DNA from: Clostridium fungisolvens
GTDB taxonomy: Bacteria; Bacillota; Clostridia; Clostridiales; Clostridiaceae
Length of the DNA stretch: 64,000 nt
Direction: 5' to 3'
NCBI RefSeq assembly: GCF_014193895.1
Contig: NZ_BLZR01000001.1
Coordinates: forward strand, 3,906,001 to 3,970,000
The translations under genes and the position numbers were made by a program. This document shows, in pieces, positions 18,252 through 28,100 of the stretch. A model generated the notes under the pieces. That model was not told the DNA's origin. It did not search any database and saw nothing but the letters and a program-made list of their open reading frames with translations. Each line of letters begins with the position of its first letter. The stretch's first letter is position 1.

Positions 18252-19280
18252 CTAAAGCAAATTAAGTTCAATCATACTTCTAGCAGTTGCAAGAATTCCT
18301 TCACGAGCTGGCCGTGGCTGCCAGCCAAGCATATTCTTTGCTTTTAAATTACTGCAAGCTGTGTTTTGTCCTAGAAAAGTGGCTGGCATCCTCAAATCTT
18401 TCATAAAAACAGCAAGTAATTTAACAAGGAAATCTGGCATCTCACGAGTGGAGACATTGTTTGCTTCATCTCCAAAGTTCTGACGTAGAAATTTTGCTTC
18501 CTCTTTATACGTTATATTTTCTCCTGTTGTTGCTAGGAACCTCTCACCTGCTGCTACTTGTTTCGTCATAGCAAGTAAATGTAACTCTGCCACATCACGT
18601 ACATCCACAGAATCAAAGCCCATTTTCATCAAAAATGGCATTTTTCCCATCAGAATTGTACGGATTATTTGGTTGGAATGTGAGAAGTCTTTGCCAAGAA
18701 TGGGCCCCATCACAGCCACAGGAAGAATAGTACTTAATTCCATCTTATTTTCCTTGGCAAAAGCCCATGCCGCTTGTTCTGCCATTGTTTTTGAACGCTG
18801 ATAAGCATCAATCTTTCCATCAAGATTTGTCCAATCATCTTCTGTAAAAATGTCTGGATGATGCTTGTGTCCTGCAAGAACTGCACCAGAAGCTGAGGTC
18901 ATCACAACACGTTTTACCTTTGCTTCTTTAGCTGCTTTCATCACACGAAGAGTGCCATCCACAGCCATTTTCACCATTTCATCGCCATCGTCAGGTCGAG
19001 TGGCTGGAGTGGGGGAAGCTACGTGAATCACATAAGTTACCCCCACTGCAGCTTCATGCCAATTATCATCATTCATGAGATCGGCTTGAATAAATTCTAA
19101 ATTGTCAAAACTTACAATTCCGCCTGCTGAAAGCATCGATTTCACTTCATCCTGTCGTGACATTGTTCGCAGTGTTGTCCTCACACGATAGCCTTGTTTA
19201 AGCAACTTCAAGATAATATTTATAGCAATATATCCACTTCCGCCTGTGACTAACACTAGTTCTTTTGTTTCTGTTTTCAT
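18252..19280 (-). CDS. NAD(P)-dependent aldehyde/dihydroflavonol-type reductase
   Basis: 342-aa extended SDR. VTGGSGYIAINIILKLLKQG is the cofactor loop, followed by RTTLR; HVASPTP and YQRSKTMAEQAAW (catalytic Tyr-x3-Lys) identify the dihydroflavonol reductase/methylglyoxal reductase-like group, which reduces aldehydes or ketones. Base composition is clearly more GC-rich than flanking genes, which suggests transfer. AGGGAGGGG precedes ATG 19280. It is divergent from a TetR-type regulator 110 bp away with overlapping promoters, the usual arrangement for a regulator controlling its neighbour. Confidence 0.9.
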   Translation of the reverse strand: MKTETKELVLVTGGSGYIAINIILKLLKQGYRVRTTLRTMSRQDEVKSMLSAGGIVSFDNLEFIQADLMNDDNWHEAAVGVTYVIHVASPTPATRPDDGDEMVKMAVDGTLRVMKAAKEAKVKRVVMTSASGAVLAGHKHHPDIFTEDDWTNLDGKIDAYQRSKTMAEQAAWAFAKENKMELSTILPVAVMGPILGKDFSHSNQIIRTILMGKMPFLMKMGFDSVDVRDVAELHLLAMTKQVAAGERFLATTGENITYKEEAKFLRQNFGDEANNVSTREMPDFLVKLLAVFMKDLRMPATFLGQNTACSNLKAKNMLGWQPRPAREGILATARSMIELNLL

Positions 19281-19302
19281 TTCAATTCCCCTCCCTTTAC
19301 AC

Positions 19303-19350
19303 TTGTAACGTCAGTGAAATTATTTTATAATAGATAAAAAAGAAAATCAA
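19303..19350. promoter_or_regulatory. Overlapping divergent promoters, reductase and TetR
   Basis: Plus strand: TTGTAA (19303-19308), 17 bp, TATAAT (19326-19331), for the TetR gene. Minus strand: TTGATT (rc of 19345-19350), 17 bp, TAAAAT (rc of 19322-19327), for the reductase. The -10 boxes overlap, so one bound repressor could shut both. A short inverted repeat CTGT-AGTG-ACAG at 19363-19374 is a weak operator candidate. Confidence 0.7.
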
Positions 19351-19390
19351 TGCAAAAAGCGGCTGTAGTGACAGTCTAGGAGGTTTTGTA

Positions 19391-19924
19391 ATGGCAGCAA
19401 CATATCTAGCACAGCTCATAAAAGCAGATACTAAAGAATTTCTCACCACAGCACTCTTACAGCTTTTAGTAAAAGAAAAATTATCAGCACTTACTGTTTC
19501 AAAAGTCTGTCAACGGGCTGGTGTTAGTCGAATGGCTTTTTATCGTAATTTTGATGGGCTGGAACAGATATTATACGAATACTATCAACCAAAAATTTCT
19601 GCTATCTTTGATACTATTAGCACAGAAACCAATCCGTCTATCAAATTCGATCAACAGACTGCATTCTTTGATAAATTCGAACAGGATCTAATTTTATCGG
19701 TTAATCACGGGTTTGAATCTATTATTCAGGAAATCTTCACTGCCGAAATAGAAAAATTTTACTCTACTAGCGCTGACGAGTATATTTCTACCTTTATGTC
19801 AGCTGGGGTTTATGCTCTTTGGCGAAAATGGATTTTGGATGGGCGAAAAAAGCCATTGACTGAAATTCACTCCCTTCTACAAAAAGTAAGCTTTTCTGTA
19901 AGTATAGAAAGTACTCAGAAATAA
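19391..19924 (+). CDS. TetR/AcrR-family transcriptional regulator
   Basis: 177 aa. Residues 10-60 are the TetR helix-turn-helix: ALTVSKVCQRAGVSRMAFYRNF ends in the FYRNF motif of the recognition region. The C-terminal ligand domain is short and unclassified. It probably represses itself and the divergent reductase, releasing on binding a reactive aldehyde or similar small molecule (inference). CTAGGAGG precedes ATG 19391. Closed by a strong terminator shared with the convergent AAA operon. Confidence 0.9.
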   Translation: MAATYLAQLIKADTKEFLTTALLQLLVKEKLSALTVSKVCQRAGVSRMAFYRNFDGLEQILYEYYQPKISAIFDTISTETNPSIKFDQQTAFFDKFEQDLILSVNHGFESIIQEIFTAEIEKFYSTSADEYISTFMSAGVYALWRKWILDGRKKPLTEIHSLLQKVSFSVSIESTQK

Positions 19925-19941
19925 TTAAGAGAAAGAACATA

Positions 19942-19976
19942 AAAGGTGACCTCGTACTGAAACCGAAGTCACCTTT
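19942..19976. terminator. Bidirectional terminator
   Basis: AAAGGTGAC (19942-19950) pairs with GTCACCTTT (19968-19976). It lies between the TetR gene and the convergent AAA operon. Confidence 0.82.
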
Positions 19977-19986
19977 CAATTTAAAA

Positions 19987-21543
19987 TTAAACTAAAACTC
20001 TTCTAATAACCTTATTGTTTGATTCTTTGCCGCCTATAGGCTGACCAGATGCTGGTACTGCCCTCTCTCTTCCCCAATCTCTAATTGCTTCTATCTTTTC
20101 AGGACTTGTTTTAGAAAGCGGAACAACATTGCTTAGTGAATTTATTATTAGCTCATCTGAATAATTAAGTTCATCATCTGCAATTAATCTGTATGCAACA
20201 TCTCTTAAAGAAGATTCAAGATCTGCACCAGTAAATCCCTCTGTTAAATCAACAAGCTGCTTAATAGTGCTCTCACTTAAATCCATTTGAAGATATTTCT
20301 TAATATATAATCTAATTATTTCATCCCTCTCAGCTTCAGTTGGCAAATCTACAAAAAATAATTCATCAAAACGTCCACGTCTTAATAGTTCAGAAGGTAG
20401 TTTTGAGACATCATTTGCAGTTGCTACCACAAAAACTAACTTTTTACACTCTTGCATCCAAAACAGAAATTGTCCTACCATTCTAGTGGTAACTCCAGAT
20501 GAATCATTTCCTGATCCTCCAAGACCTTTTTCAATTTCATCTATCCATAACACACAAGGCGAAAGGTGTTCAGCTGTTTGAAATGCTTCTTTAAGCTGCT
20601 GTTCACTCTGTCCAACATATTGTCCTTGTACTGTTGCAAAGTCAAGTCTATATAGTGGTAGATTCCAAAAAGCTGCAATAGCCTTCGCTGAAAGTGACTT
20701 ACCACATCCGGGTACCCCTACTAAAAGGACTCCCCTAGGTGGTTGAAGTCCGCGTCTTCTTAGTTCATCTCTTTTCTCTGGAGTTTGAAGCTTTTTCTTA
20801 CTGTTAAGCCAGTCTTTAAGTCCACCTAATCCACCTACATCTAAAATACTTTGTGAAACATCTATTTTTTCAAGGCCCTCAATATTAGAGAATAACTTAT
20901 TCTTAGCAAAGTTCAATTCGACTAAGTCGCTTTTCTTTATTGCTCTATTTGCAACTAAAGATACGATAACATTTTGAGCTTCAACTTGCGTTACCCCCGT
21001 TAAAATGGTAGCAGCTTCTCTAAAATCATTATTATCCCACTCTATTAAGATATCTCTTTTATATGGTTCAATGTTTTCATGTATGATTTTCAACATCTCT
21101 TCTTCACTTGGTAAGTCCAAGGATAATGCCATCCCTAATCGTTGTAATTGTGCCCAAACCGGAGTAGTTGTTAATGCGATAATTACTCCTCCATTTTCTT
21201 CAGCCAACGATACGATATCTTGCAAATATCTTGCAGTCATTGTGTCATTATCAATTTCTGATACTTCTGTAAGTACAAATGTTAAGTTTTGCTTAACCTT
21301 CATTTGATCAGCAATGAAATCTAAGGCACCAACTATAGATTTATCTTCATTCACTGATCTGCCATTTGATATGTCATACATCCCCTTTGAAAGTGTATGA
21401 ACAAAAAATGGTAAAGCTAAGTCACTTGATACTTGCTTACAAACTTCTAATGCTCTACCTTTCTCAACAGTATTAAATGATATAAATGGAATTCTAGCAA
21501 GTGAGTATTGTTTTATCTTACTGATACATTCATTGAAATACAT
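19987..21543 (-). CDS. Ycf46-like AAA+ ATPase
   Basis: 518 aa, last gene of a five-gene operon. Residues 1-220 are a degenerate P-loop-like N-terminal domain as in Ycf46 proteins. Residues 230-500 are a classical AAA module: DVGGLGGLKDWL, Walker A GVPGCGKS (276-283), pore-loop-type segment YVGQSE, Walker B VLWIDEIEK (331-339), sensor 1 VATAND and arginine fingers LLRRGRFDELF. It is therefore a hexameric remodelling or unfolding motor lacking a protease domain. Starts 1 bp after the upstream stop, so translation is coupled. Function in bacteria of this family is unclear. Confidence 0.88.
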   Translation of the reverse strand: MYFNECISKIKQYSLARIPFISFNTVEKGRALEVCKQVSSDLALPFFVHTLSKGMYDISNGRSVNEDKSIVGALDFIADQMKVKQNLTFVLTEVSEIDNDTMTARYLQDIVSLAEENGGVIIALTTTPVWAQLQRLGMALSLDLPSEEEMLKIIHENIEPYKRDILIEWDNNDFREAATILTGVTQVEAQNVIVSLVANRAIKKSDLVELNFAKNKLFSNIEGLEKIDVSQSILDVGGLGGLKDWLNSKKKLQTPEKRDELRRRGLQPPRGVLLVGVPGCGKSLSAKAIAAFWNLPLYRLDFATVQGQYVGQSEQQLKEAFQTAEHLSPCVLWIDEIEKGLGGSGNDSSGVTTRMVGQFLFWMQECKKLVFVVATANDVSKLPSELLRRGRFDELFFVDLPTEAERDEIIRLYIKKYLQMDLSESTIKQLVDLTEGFTGADLESSLRDVAYRLIADDELNYSDELIINSLSNVVPLSKTSPEKIEAIRDWGRERAVPASGQPIGGKESNNKVIRRVLV

Positions 21544-21544
21544 T

Positions 21545-22000
21545 CTATATCTCTCCTAGATTATTTATTCGATTTCTTCTTATGATACTTGAAAGCATTC
21601 CTGTCCTATCACTTTTACTTGTGGTTTCTAAGGATTGCTGCATTAAATCAGCTTGCTTTTTAATTATATCTATAAACATTTTAACGTCACTTTCCGGCAT
21701 TCCAGGAATTTGTACAAGGCCAATTAAGAACTTAAACTCTTTTCTGAGCAAGATTAGTGAGTTAGTAAGCATATTCATATCTCCGCCACTAAAACTAAGT
21801 GATCTATCAAATTTATCTGATGCTCTTTTTAATCTAATTTGAATAACATCATTTAGTTGGCTTGCAATCCTTCCACCAACACCACCAGTTAGATCAATTG
21901 ATCCATTCTTTATACTACTTAGTACTTCTTCATCATGAGTACCTTCTTTAGCTAAATCAAAGCAGTGAACCCACTCTAAATATGTGCTTGGACTTTTCAT
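21545..22000 (-). CDS. Small helical protein in AAA operon, unknown
   Basis: 151 aa, not recognised. All-helical, charged, with a Gly-rich turn TGGVGGRIASQLNDVI at residues 38-53 and a long amphipathic helix ending in a basic RRNRINN tail. No signal or membrane segment. Its ATG overlaps the upstream small gene by 4 bp (ATGA) and its stop is 1 bp from the AAA start, so it is made in step with the ATPase and is a likely adaptor or subunit (inference). Confidence 0.78.
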   Translation of the reverse strand: MKSPSTYLEWVHCFDLAKEGTHDEEVLSSIKNGSIDLTGGVGGRIASQLNDVIQIRLKRASDKFDRSLSFSGGDMNMLTNSLILLRKEFKFLIGLVQIPGMPESDVKMFIDIIKKQADLMQQSLETTSKSDRTGMLSSIIRRNRINNLGEI

Positions 22001-22170
22001 ATATTTCTCCTTACCCTTTTAACTACTATTGCAGGCGGCAATAAATCCCATTCAGGAAATGAAGCTGCAAACTCATCAACTGATTCCGTTTTATTTATAT
22101 TTGCTTTAGTATCATTTACAGGCTGTTCTTTTGCTAAGTTTCTATTTATAAGTAAATTCTTTTCACTCAT
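21997..22170 (-). CDS. 57-aa protein in AAA operon, unknown
   Basis: Very short, unrecognised protein. The N-terminal half is charged and Asn-rich, then ESVDEFAASFPEWDLLPPAIVVKRVRRN, a hydrophobic and proline-containing patch ending in a basic tail, like a short binding peptide. AGGAAGG positions ATG 22170 better than ATG 22179. The FPEWDLLPP patch resembles ligand-type short linear motifs recognised by assembly partners, but this is inference. Kept as real because it is tightly packed between coupled genes. Confidence 0.65.
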   Translation of the reverse strand: MSEKNLLINRNLAKEQPVNDTKANINKTESVDEFAASFPEWDLLPPAIVVKRVRRNI

Positions 22171-22186
22171 TACTCTCATACCCTTC

Positions 22187-23914
22187 CTATAATACTTGTC
22201 TTACTTTATTAGAATTTTGAACAGTTATATATTGTTCTGGTGTTAATTCATTAAGTAAGTCTATAACTTTTTGGCTGTTCTTATCTTTTTCTGAGTATAG
22301 TCTTCTAAAATCAACCACTTCAGCTAAAAATCCATTTAAAATTTGTAGATAGTTAGTTCTTTCATTTTCAATCTGTTCAATTACTGCATTTCTACCCTTA
22401 TCTATAGCTCTCTTTTGCATAAAGATATAAGTTGCTGTAATAATAGCTACTATTATAGGTAAAATTACAGTAACAATGCTTAAAACAAACAAAATTGCTC
22501 CTATAATTCCTGATATTATTACCTTTTTATTAGGGAATTTTAGTTTGCTAAGTTGCTCAGCCTTTATGTTGTCCATATAATTGTTTAATGAAGCCTTTAA
22601 CTCTGCTTCGTTTGATCCATCTCTAGATTTATCTTTCCAATCTGAAATTTCTAATTCAATATCTAATGGAACACTTGCTCTATTTTTAGCAGTTAGATCT
22701 TCATAAGCATCCACAATCCACTGTTTTGAAAGTGTAATCGCTAATTTCTGTGTAGTGATTAAAGCTCCTGAGGATTCTGGTGTTAATGCAATACTAGTCA
22801 AATGCTGTGAGAAGTCCTCATATTCTGAATATGCCTTAACTTCTTCATCAAATCTTTGAGTAGCCCTTTGAATATTTCCATTTTCTTCAATTGTTAATTG
22901 ATTCTTTCTTAATTTTGACCTTAATGGCAATTCGTCATTATCATAATTTTTAACTAAGTTATCTAGTATCTCATCTATTTTTGCAGATAGTGAGGCTGCA
23001 TTATTAACTTTAGTATTAAAGATATTGCTGAAGTATTGATAAATATTTTCATGAATTTCAGCAAACTCTAGTGAATCCTTCATCTTTGTCCATGTAGGAC
23101 TATATTTACTTAAAACCGGAAAATTATCTCCATCTATAGTAGTTTTTCTCGCTAAAATAGCACTTTGCCATTGCTCTCTTTGCTTCTCAACAAATCCAGC
23201 ACTTGAGGAAAGTTCATTTAACCAGTCTTTTATTTTATTTGTACACACTCCATTTATATCTCCACCAAAAAGTCCTGCAGCAAATGCATCTAAAACTACA
23301 ATTATTCTTCTTTCCATCTTCTTTGGATCTTGCATTGAAAAATATCTTTCTAGCCAAACTAAAGATCCATCCAGCTTTCCTGCTCTTTTGCTAATTAAGC
23401 AAAAAAGTAGTGAAGTCTTTTCATCATCTCTTCTCATAGCTTCCTTTAAAGCCTTATCTGCAAGTTCTTTATTGTCACTAAGCCATGCAGATAATGCGAT
23501 TAAAGCAGGTGCTAACCAATATCTTGGAGTAGAAATCATCATCTCTTCAGTAGCATTTTCAATAGTTTCTTTCTTTACTATACTAAGATCAGACGCTTGC
23601 AAAATGCCCACTGTATGATTTCTTATGGTTTCATAATTTCCAAACTTTTTTCTTAGTTCTTGTTCTAGCAAAGCAACAGTTTGTTTCGCATCAGCTAAAT
23701 TTGCAACTCTATTTGATTCGTTAACAAAGTTCCTGAACTCAGCTGTTAAATTGGCTAATTCTGTTGCAACTGAACTTACTCTATTATCTACATTGCCAAC
23801 TTGACTCGAAACTATTTCAATATTATCTGCTACCACTGCTAAATTATTAGCTAGCCTACTTAAATTATTCTCAATATGATTTAGATTTGCCCTACTTATT
23901 GATTGATCCGCCAT
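22187..23914 (-). CDS. Coiled-coil membrane protein in AAA operon, unknown
   Basis: 575 aa, not recognised. Residues 5-75 are a heptad-rich coiled coil (HIENNLSRLANNLAVVADNI repeats of N/L/V). Residues 80-450 are helical, perhaps a repeat scaffold. Two adjacent membrane helices lie near residues 462-500 (GIIGAILFVLSIVTVILPII and following), and a ~65-residue tail, with EQIENERTNYLQIL, follows on the same side as the N-terminus. The likely role is a membrane anchor or scaffold for the AAA complex. GGGGG precedes ATG 23914. Confidence 0.8.
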   Translation of the reverse strand: MADQSISRANLNHIENNLSRLANNLAVVADNIEIVSSQVGNVDNRVSSVATELANLTAEFRNFVNESNRVANLADAKQTVALLEQELRKKFGNYETIRNHTVGILQASDLSIVKKETIENATEEMMISTPRYWLAPALIALSAWLSDNKELADKALKEAMRRDDEKTSLLFCLISKRAGKLDGSLVWLERYFSMQDPKKMERRIIVVLDAFAAGLFGGDINGVCTNKIKDWLNELSSSAGFVEKQREQWQSAILARKTTIDGDNFPVLSKYSPTWTKMKDSLEFAEIHENIYQYFSNIFNTKVNNAASLSAKIDEILDNLVKNYDNDELPLRSKLRKNQLTIEENGNIQRATQRFDEEVKAYSEYEDFSQHLTSIALTPESSGALITTQKLAITLSKQWIVDAYEDLTAKNRASVPLDIELEISDWKDKSRDGSNEAELKASLNNYMDNIKAEQLSKLKFPNKKVIISGIIGAILFVLSIVTVILPIIVAIITATYIFMQKRAIDKGRNAVIEQIENERTNYLQILNGFLAEVVDFRRLYSEKDKNSQKVIDLLNELTPEQYITVQNSNKVRQVL

Positions 23915-23928
23915 TTTTACATTTCCCC

Positions 23929-24408
23929 CTACTTAACTATATTTACAGTTCCATCGGACTTTACTGCACATAAGATATCTGTATAAACTTCAATAAATTT
24001 ATAACCTCCATGTAGAGCTAAACCTCTCGCTTTTTCCATTAATGATGGAAGGCTTTCATTTATTAAATAATGAGTTACTATATTCCCCATAAAATCTACT
24101 GTATGAACATCATATCTATCTCCTAGATAACACTTTGCTAAAAGTCCCACTAAATTATGTTCTTCTGGTATATCCTTAAACTCATCTTTTATTACGTTTA
24201 CACAATCATCAAATTGCTTTTTGCAGTGTTCACATCCTCCTATATCTAACTTTTCGATTGCATCCATGTACTCATTTGACCTTTTAACTCTCAATCTTTT
24301 TTCTAAAGTTAACAAATCCATTGCCATCCTTGTATTGCTTGTTGATTTAATACTTAAATCTAATTTCTCTTGGTGATTTATGTTATTTGATAAAATTGGT
24401 CTTGGCAT
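23929..24408 (-). CDS. First gene of AAA operon, Cys-containing, unknown
   Basis: 159 aa from ATG 24408, placed by AAGGGGG 8 bp upstream; a longer TTG frame at 24432 would overlap that site. Not recognised. Residues 60-75 contain GGCEHCKKQFDDC, a C-x2-C-x5-C cluster that may bind zinc. The last third (DFMGNIVTHYLINES) is a compact mixed domain ending in VKSDGTVNIVK. No membrane segment. It is 14 bp ahead of the coiled-coil membrane protein and opens the operon. Confidence 0.75.
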   Translation of the reverse strand: MPRPILSNNINHQEKLDLSIKSTSNTRMAMDLLTLEKRLRVKRSNEYMDAIEKLDIGGCEHCKKQFDDCVNVIKDEFKDIPEEHNLVGLLAKCYLGDRYDVHTVDFMGNIVTHYLINESLPSLMEKARGLALHGGYKFIEVYTDILCAVKSDGTVNIVK

Positions 24409-24775
24409 ATTATACCCCCTTGATAAGGTCAAAAACTTTTTATTTTATGTAGTATTATGTATATTCTTAAACTTAATTGTATTATACATTATTACTTCCA
24501 ATTTAGGAATATAATTGTATAACTTATATTTAGTGACTATCCAGCTTTTACACTCATTAATGCCGCTGGTTATAAGATATTTCAAAGTATTGCAGGTGTT
24601 AAAACATCTATCATTTCTACATTTGAAACATTCTGAAGTTTTAAAAGTTTCCTGTAGCCAACTCACTCTTTTCATAAACTGATCTTGACCTAATTTATGC
24701 TTTTAAAACAATCTAAAGGCAGGAGCTACATTAACTCCTACCTTTATACTTATAATATATGATCTTTTTTAGCTT
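24409..24775. other. Leader/upstream region of AAA operon
   Basis: No reliable gene. A 76-codon Cys-containing frame on the minus strand (24445-24675) lacks any ribosome site and is probably spurious. A hairpin at 24714-24746 (TAAAGGCAGGAG with CTCCTACCTTTA) looks like a terminator. Confidence 0.4.
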
Positions 24776-24988
24776 CTATTGCACATAGGGTGACTTAGGA
24801 TAACTTTCTCTATATTTTCCTCTAGTCTGAAGTCCCCCAATCCCCTTTATACCTGTTATTGTATTCTCTATAACATCAGTTATAGAAACCACCTGACCTA
24901 TTCTTGTATAGGCTACTTTCTCACATACAAACACAGTATCTAAACAATGTATTAGGACTCTATTAGGACTTGATGCGAAGTTTGCACC
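24776..24988 (-). repeat. 213-bp repeat copy A: conserved gene 3' fragment
   Basis: Minus-strand open frame of 70 codons plus stop, starting abruptly at GANFASSPNRVL and ending GYPKSPYVQ-like (here ESYPKSPYVQ). It has no start codon or ribosome site, with a stop just upstream. Copy B at 30944-31156 is the same length with no indels and 14 mismatches, of which only three change an amino acid, so both derive from selected coding DNA. Parent protein not recognised. Confidence 0.85.
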
Positions 24989-25049
24989 TATGATATTACA
25001 AATTCAGTAATTTACTTCAGAATATATATTTAAGAAGTTATAGATATAC

Positions 25050-25084
25050 AAAAAAAAGCTATAATCTTTTCAGATTATAGCTTT
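25050..25084 (-). terminator. Intrinsic terminator after GH3 gene
   Basis: Read on the minus strand: AAAGCTATAATCT, loop, AGATTATAGCTTT followed by eight T. A 13-bp perfect stem 60 bp after the GH3 stop. Confidence 0.92.
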
Positions 25085-25145
25085 CCAACTCTTTCCCTTG
25101 GAGGGCTATTATATAAGGATCCAGATGATGCAATGCTGAATGTGC

Positions 25146-28100
25146 TTATCTTATCTTGCTTTTGTCTACATAATTGTACTTAGTCAATTTATATTGACTT
25201 GAGTACGGTGTCTGCTTTATCTTTTCGTTAGCATAGAACTTCTTCATGTAATCTGACTGCATGATTATTTTCAGGTTGTTCATGGCAGACTTCTGAACAT
25301 CTCCTAATGTAATCTTATTATTGTCAGGATAATATCCATGATAAATAATTTGACTTCCATCTGCACTTACTTCCGCGTATTGCGTTGTCAATGGGTCCTT
25401 CCATGTTCCAGGAGCAAACCAGTTGAACTGATATGTGCGATAGATCGTTTGTCCATTTACAAGAATATTTCCTTGTCCATCTACTGTGGCATGATTCCCT
25501 TGAGCTAATTGTGCAACTACTTTGGTAGTTCCTGTAGTAGATGGCACAAATTCTCCCCAGTTAGCACTATACATAGTAATAAAACTCTTTTGCTCCAACA
25601 ATGCTACCTGTCCTTTTTCATCAAATACAGGTTTCAAATCAATTAGGCCGCCCATGATGTTTTGTACTCTGTTGGTACCACCTGGCATAATTAAATCATT
25701 ACCTGCGTGCATAGATTTTGAAGGAGTAGAAGATCCGCCATTCCAATCTGTCATAATTAAACCCTGGAATCCCCATTCTCCTCTTGCAAGGTCTGTACAC
25801 AGATCATAACTGTCTGCTGTTGGTACACCATTAATCTTATTATAGGAGGTCATGATGGACATTGGCTGAGATGCCTTTACGGCTATCTCAAAACCTTTTA
25901 GGTATATTTCACGGAGAGTTCTTTCACTTACGATGGTATCCACTGCATTACGGTTGCTTTCCTGATTATTTGCTGCATAGTGCTTTAAGCAAGCCCCAAC
26001 TCCGGGTAAGGATTGAATTCCCTGAGTCTCAGCTGCTGCGCTTAATCCTGAAATAACCGGGTCCTCTGAGTAATATTCAAAGTTTCTGCCGTTTAACGGA
26101 TCCCTATGGATGTTTAAGCTAGGGCCCAATACAAGGGTTATTCCCATTTCCTTTAACTCTGCAGCAAATGCTGTTCCCACCTTATACATCAGGTCCTTAT
26201 CCCATGTCTGGGCACGTAATACCGATACTGGCCAAGCGGTGCAATATTGGTAATATGTTTTCTGTTCTTCTGTGTTTACGTTAGTTGCTTTATATGATTG
26301 TTTTATACGGATACCTCCCGGCCCATCTGCAAGTATAATTGAAGGAATTCCATACTTGTCAAAATACTTTCTGGTGGTTTCGCCGGCGGCACCTGGAATA
26401 GTGTCGGAGTTTGAACCAACAATTGGTGCATTATCATTGGAAACGCCCCAGCCGGATCCGCAATTTAATGTGGCCAATTCTTCCAAGGACATTTGTGCAA
26501 CAAATTCTTCCATTGTTACTTTTTTATTATAGACATCCAATAAAGTTGAACCAGGTTTATCCTTTACCTGTACTATTTTTTCATAGCTTTGTGCTTTTAC
26601 TGCATTCGAATTAGTCGTGTAGGTGCTGACAACTTCACTATCGTACTGGGATGCATTATTTAGTGCTTTTGGAAAATCAGAGCTTGATAGTTTTAATACT
26701 GGTGCTTTTGCTTTTTCAGACGCTTCTCCAGTATAAGTATATGGTGTCTTTCCTTTTTTTGACCACTCTACTAGACTTTCGCTTTCTGGAACTTTCATCT
26801 GATTACTTAACTGCTCTGTTACCGTCTTCTTATCAAGTTTAACGATACCTGCTATGGATGTATTTCTGGAGGATTTTCCTACTCTGATGACATAGTCCCC
26901 TGCATCCAAAATATAAGCTGCCTGTTTCTCATTATAGTATGCCATATCTTTCGTATTGTAACTGATTTTAAGAACCTGGCTTTCACCTGGTGCCAGTTCA
27001 TCGGTTTTCGCATAACCTGCTAATTCCTGGTATGCCTTTTCTGAGTCCACACTGTCTGGTGCAGAATAATAAACCTGTACTACCTCTTTGCCGGAATAGG
27101 TACTTCCTGTGTTTTTAACTTCTGCTTTTACAGTAACCCTTTCAGTATCGGCAGAAACTTCCTTTACATTTATATCAAAGTTAGTGTAGGACAAACCGTA
27201 TCCGAACTCATACTTTGGAGTAATGCCAAAGGTATCAAAATAGCGGTAACCAACATATATCCCTTCATTGTATACCTCTTTATCTATTTTCTTATCGTTA
27301 TTGGCAAAGGTTGCAGAAGCAGGATAATCACTGTAGTTTACAGCCCAGGTAGATGTTAATTTACCTGATGGTGTTACAGCACCGGTTACAACATCAAATA
27401 ATGCATCTCCGGCTTCCTGCCCTGCCTGTCCCATTAAAAGCAAACTATCCAAACCATCTATTTGCTTAAAGAACTTTGTATCGATAACTCCACCTACATT
27501 GAGTACAACAATAACCTTCTTAAAGTTTTTACCAACCATTTCAAGGTTGGATTTTTCCACTGCTGTTAACTCATAGTCGCCAACCTCAAATGTGGTTCCA
27601 TTGCTAAGTTTACCAGCCATGGTTGTCTTGCTTCGGTCTGCGCCTTCACCGGCATTACGAGAAATTACATAAATAGCAGTATCCGTATTTGCCGAGGAAG
27701 ACTTCACCAAGTCCTCTGTAAGCTGCATTTCAGGATAAGAAAACGTTGTCATTGGGTTGCTAGCAGCGGTCTTTAATTCTTTATCATAACCGGCCACCCA
27801 ACTTTCTAAAAATTGGCTATCAGCTACTGTATACCCTTTTCTGATAAATGTATCATAAATATTTACATGATAGCGGCTGTTCTGATTTACCATAGGGTCA
27901 CCGCCTCCGCTGAGTCCACCGTTAAATGGATCGCCGGACCCGGTACCACCACGAACTGTACGAATAGCTCCATTACCGAACAGTGCAACTGATTTAGATT
28001 TGGCGGTTATAGGCAGCGCATGGTCAGCATTTTGCTCTAACAGCACCATTCCCTGAGAGGCAACACTTCTTGCTAATGTAGCGTTGTCCCTTTCTCTTTG

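Noticed and set aside
24445..24675. 76-codon Cys-containing minus frame upstream of the AAA operon
   Set aside because: No Shine-Dalgarno, weak coding character, and it overlaps the likely promoter region of the operon.
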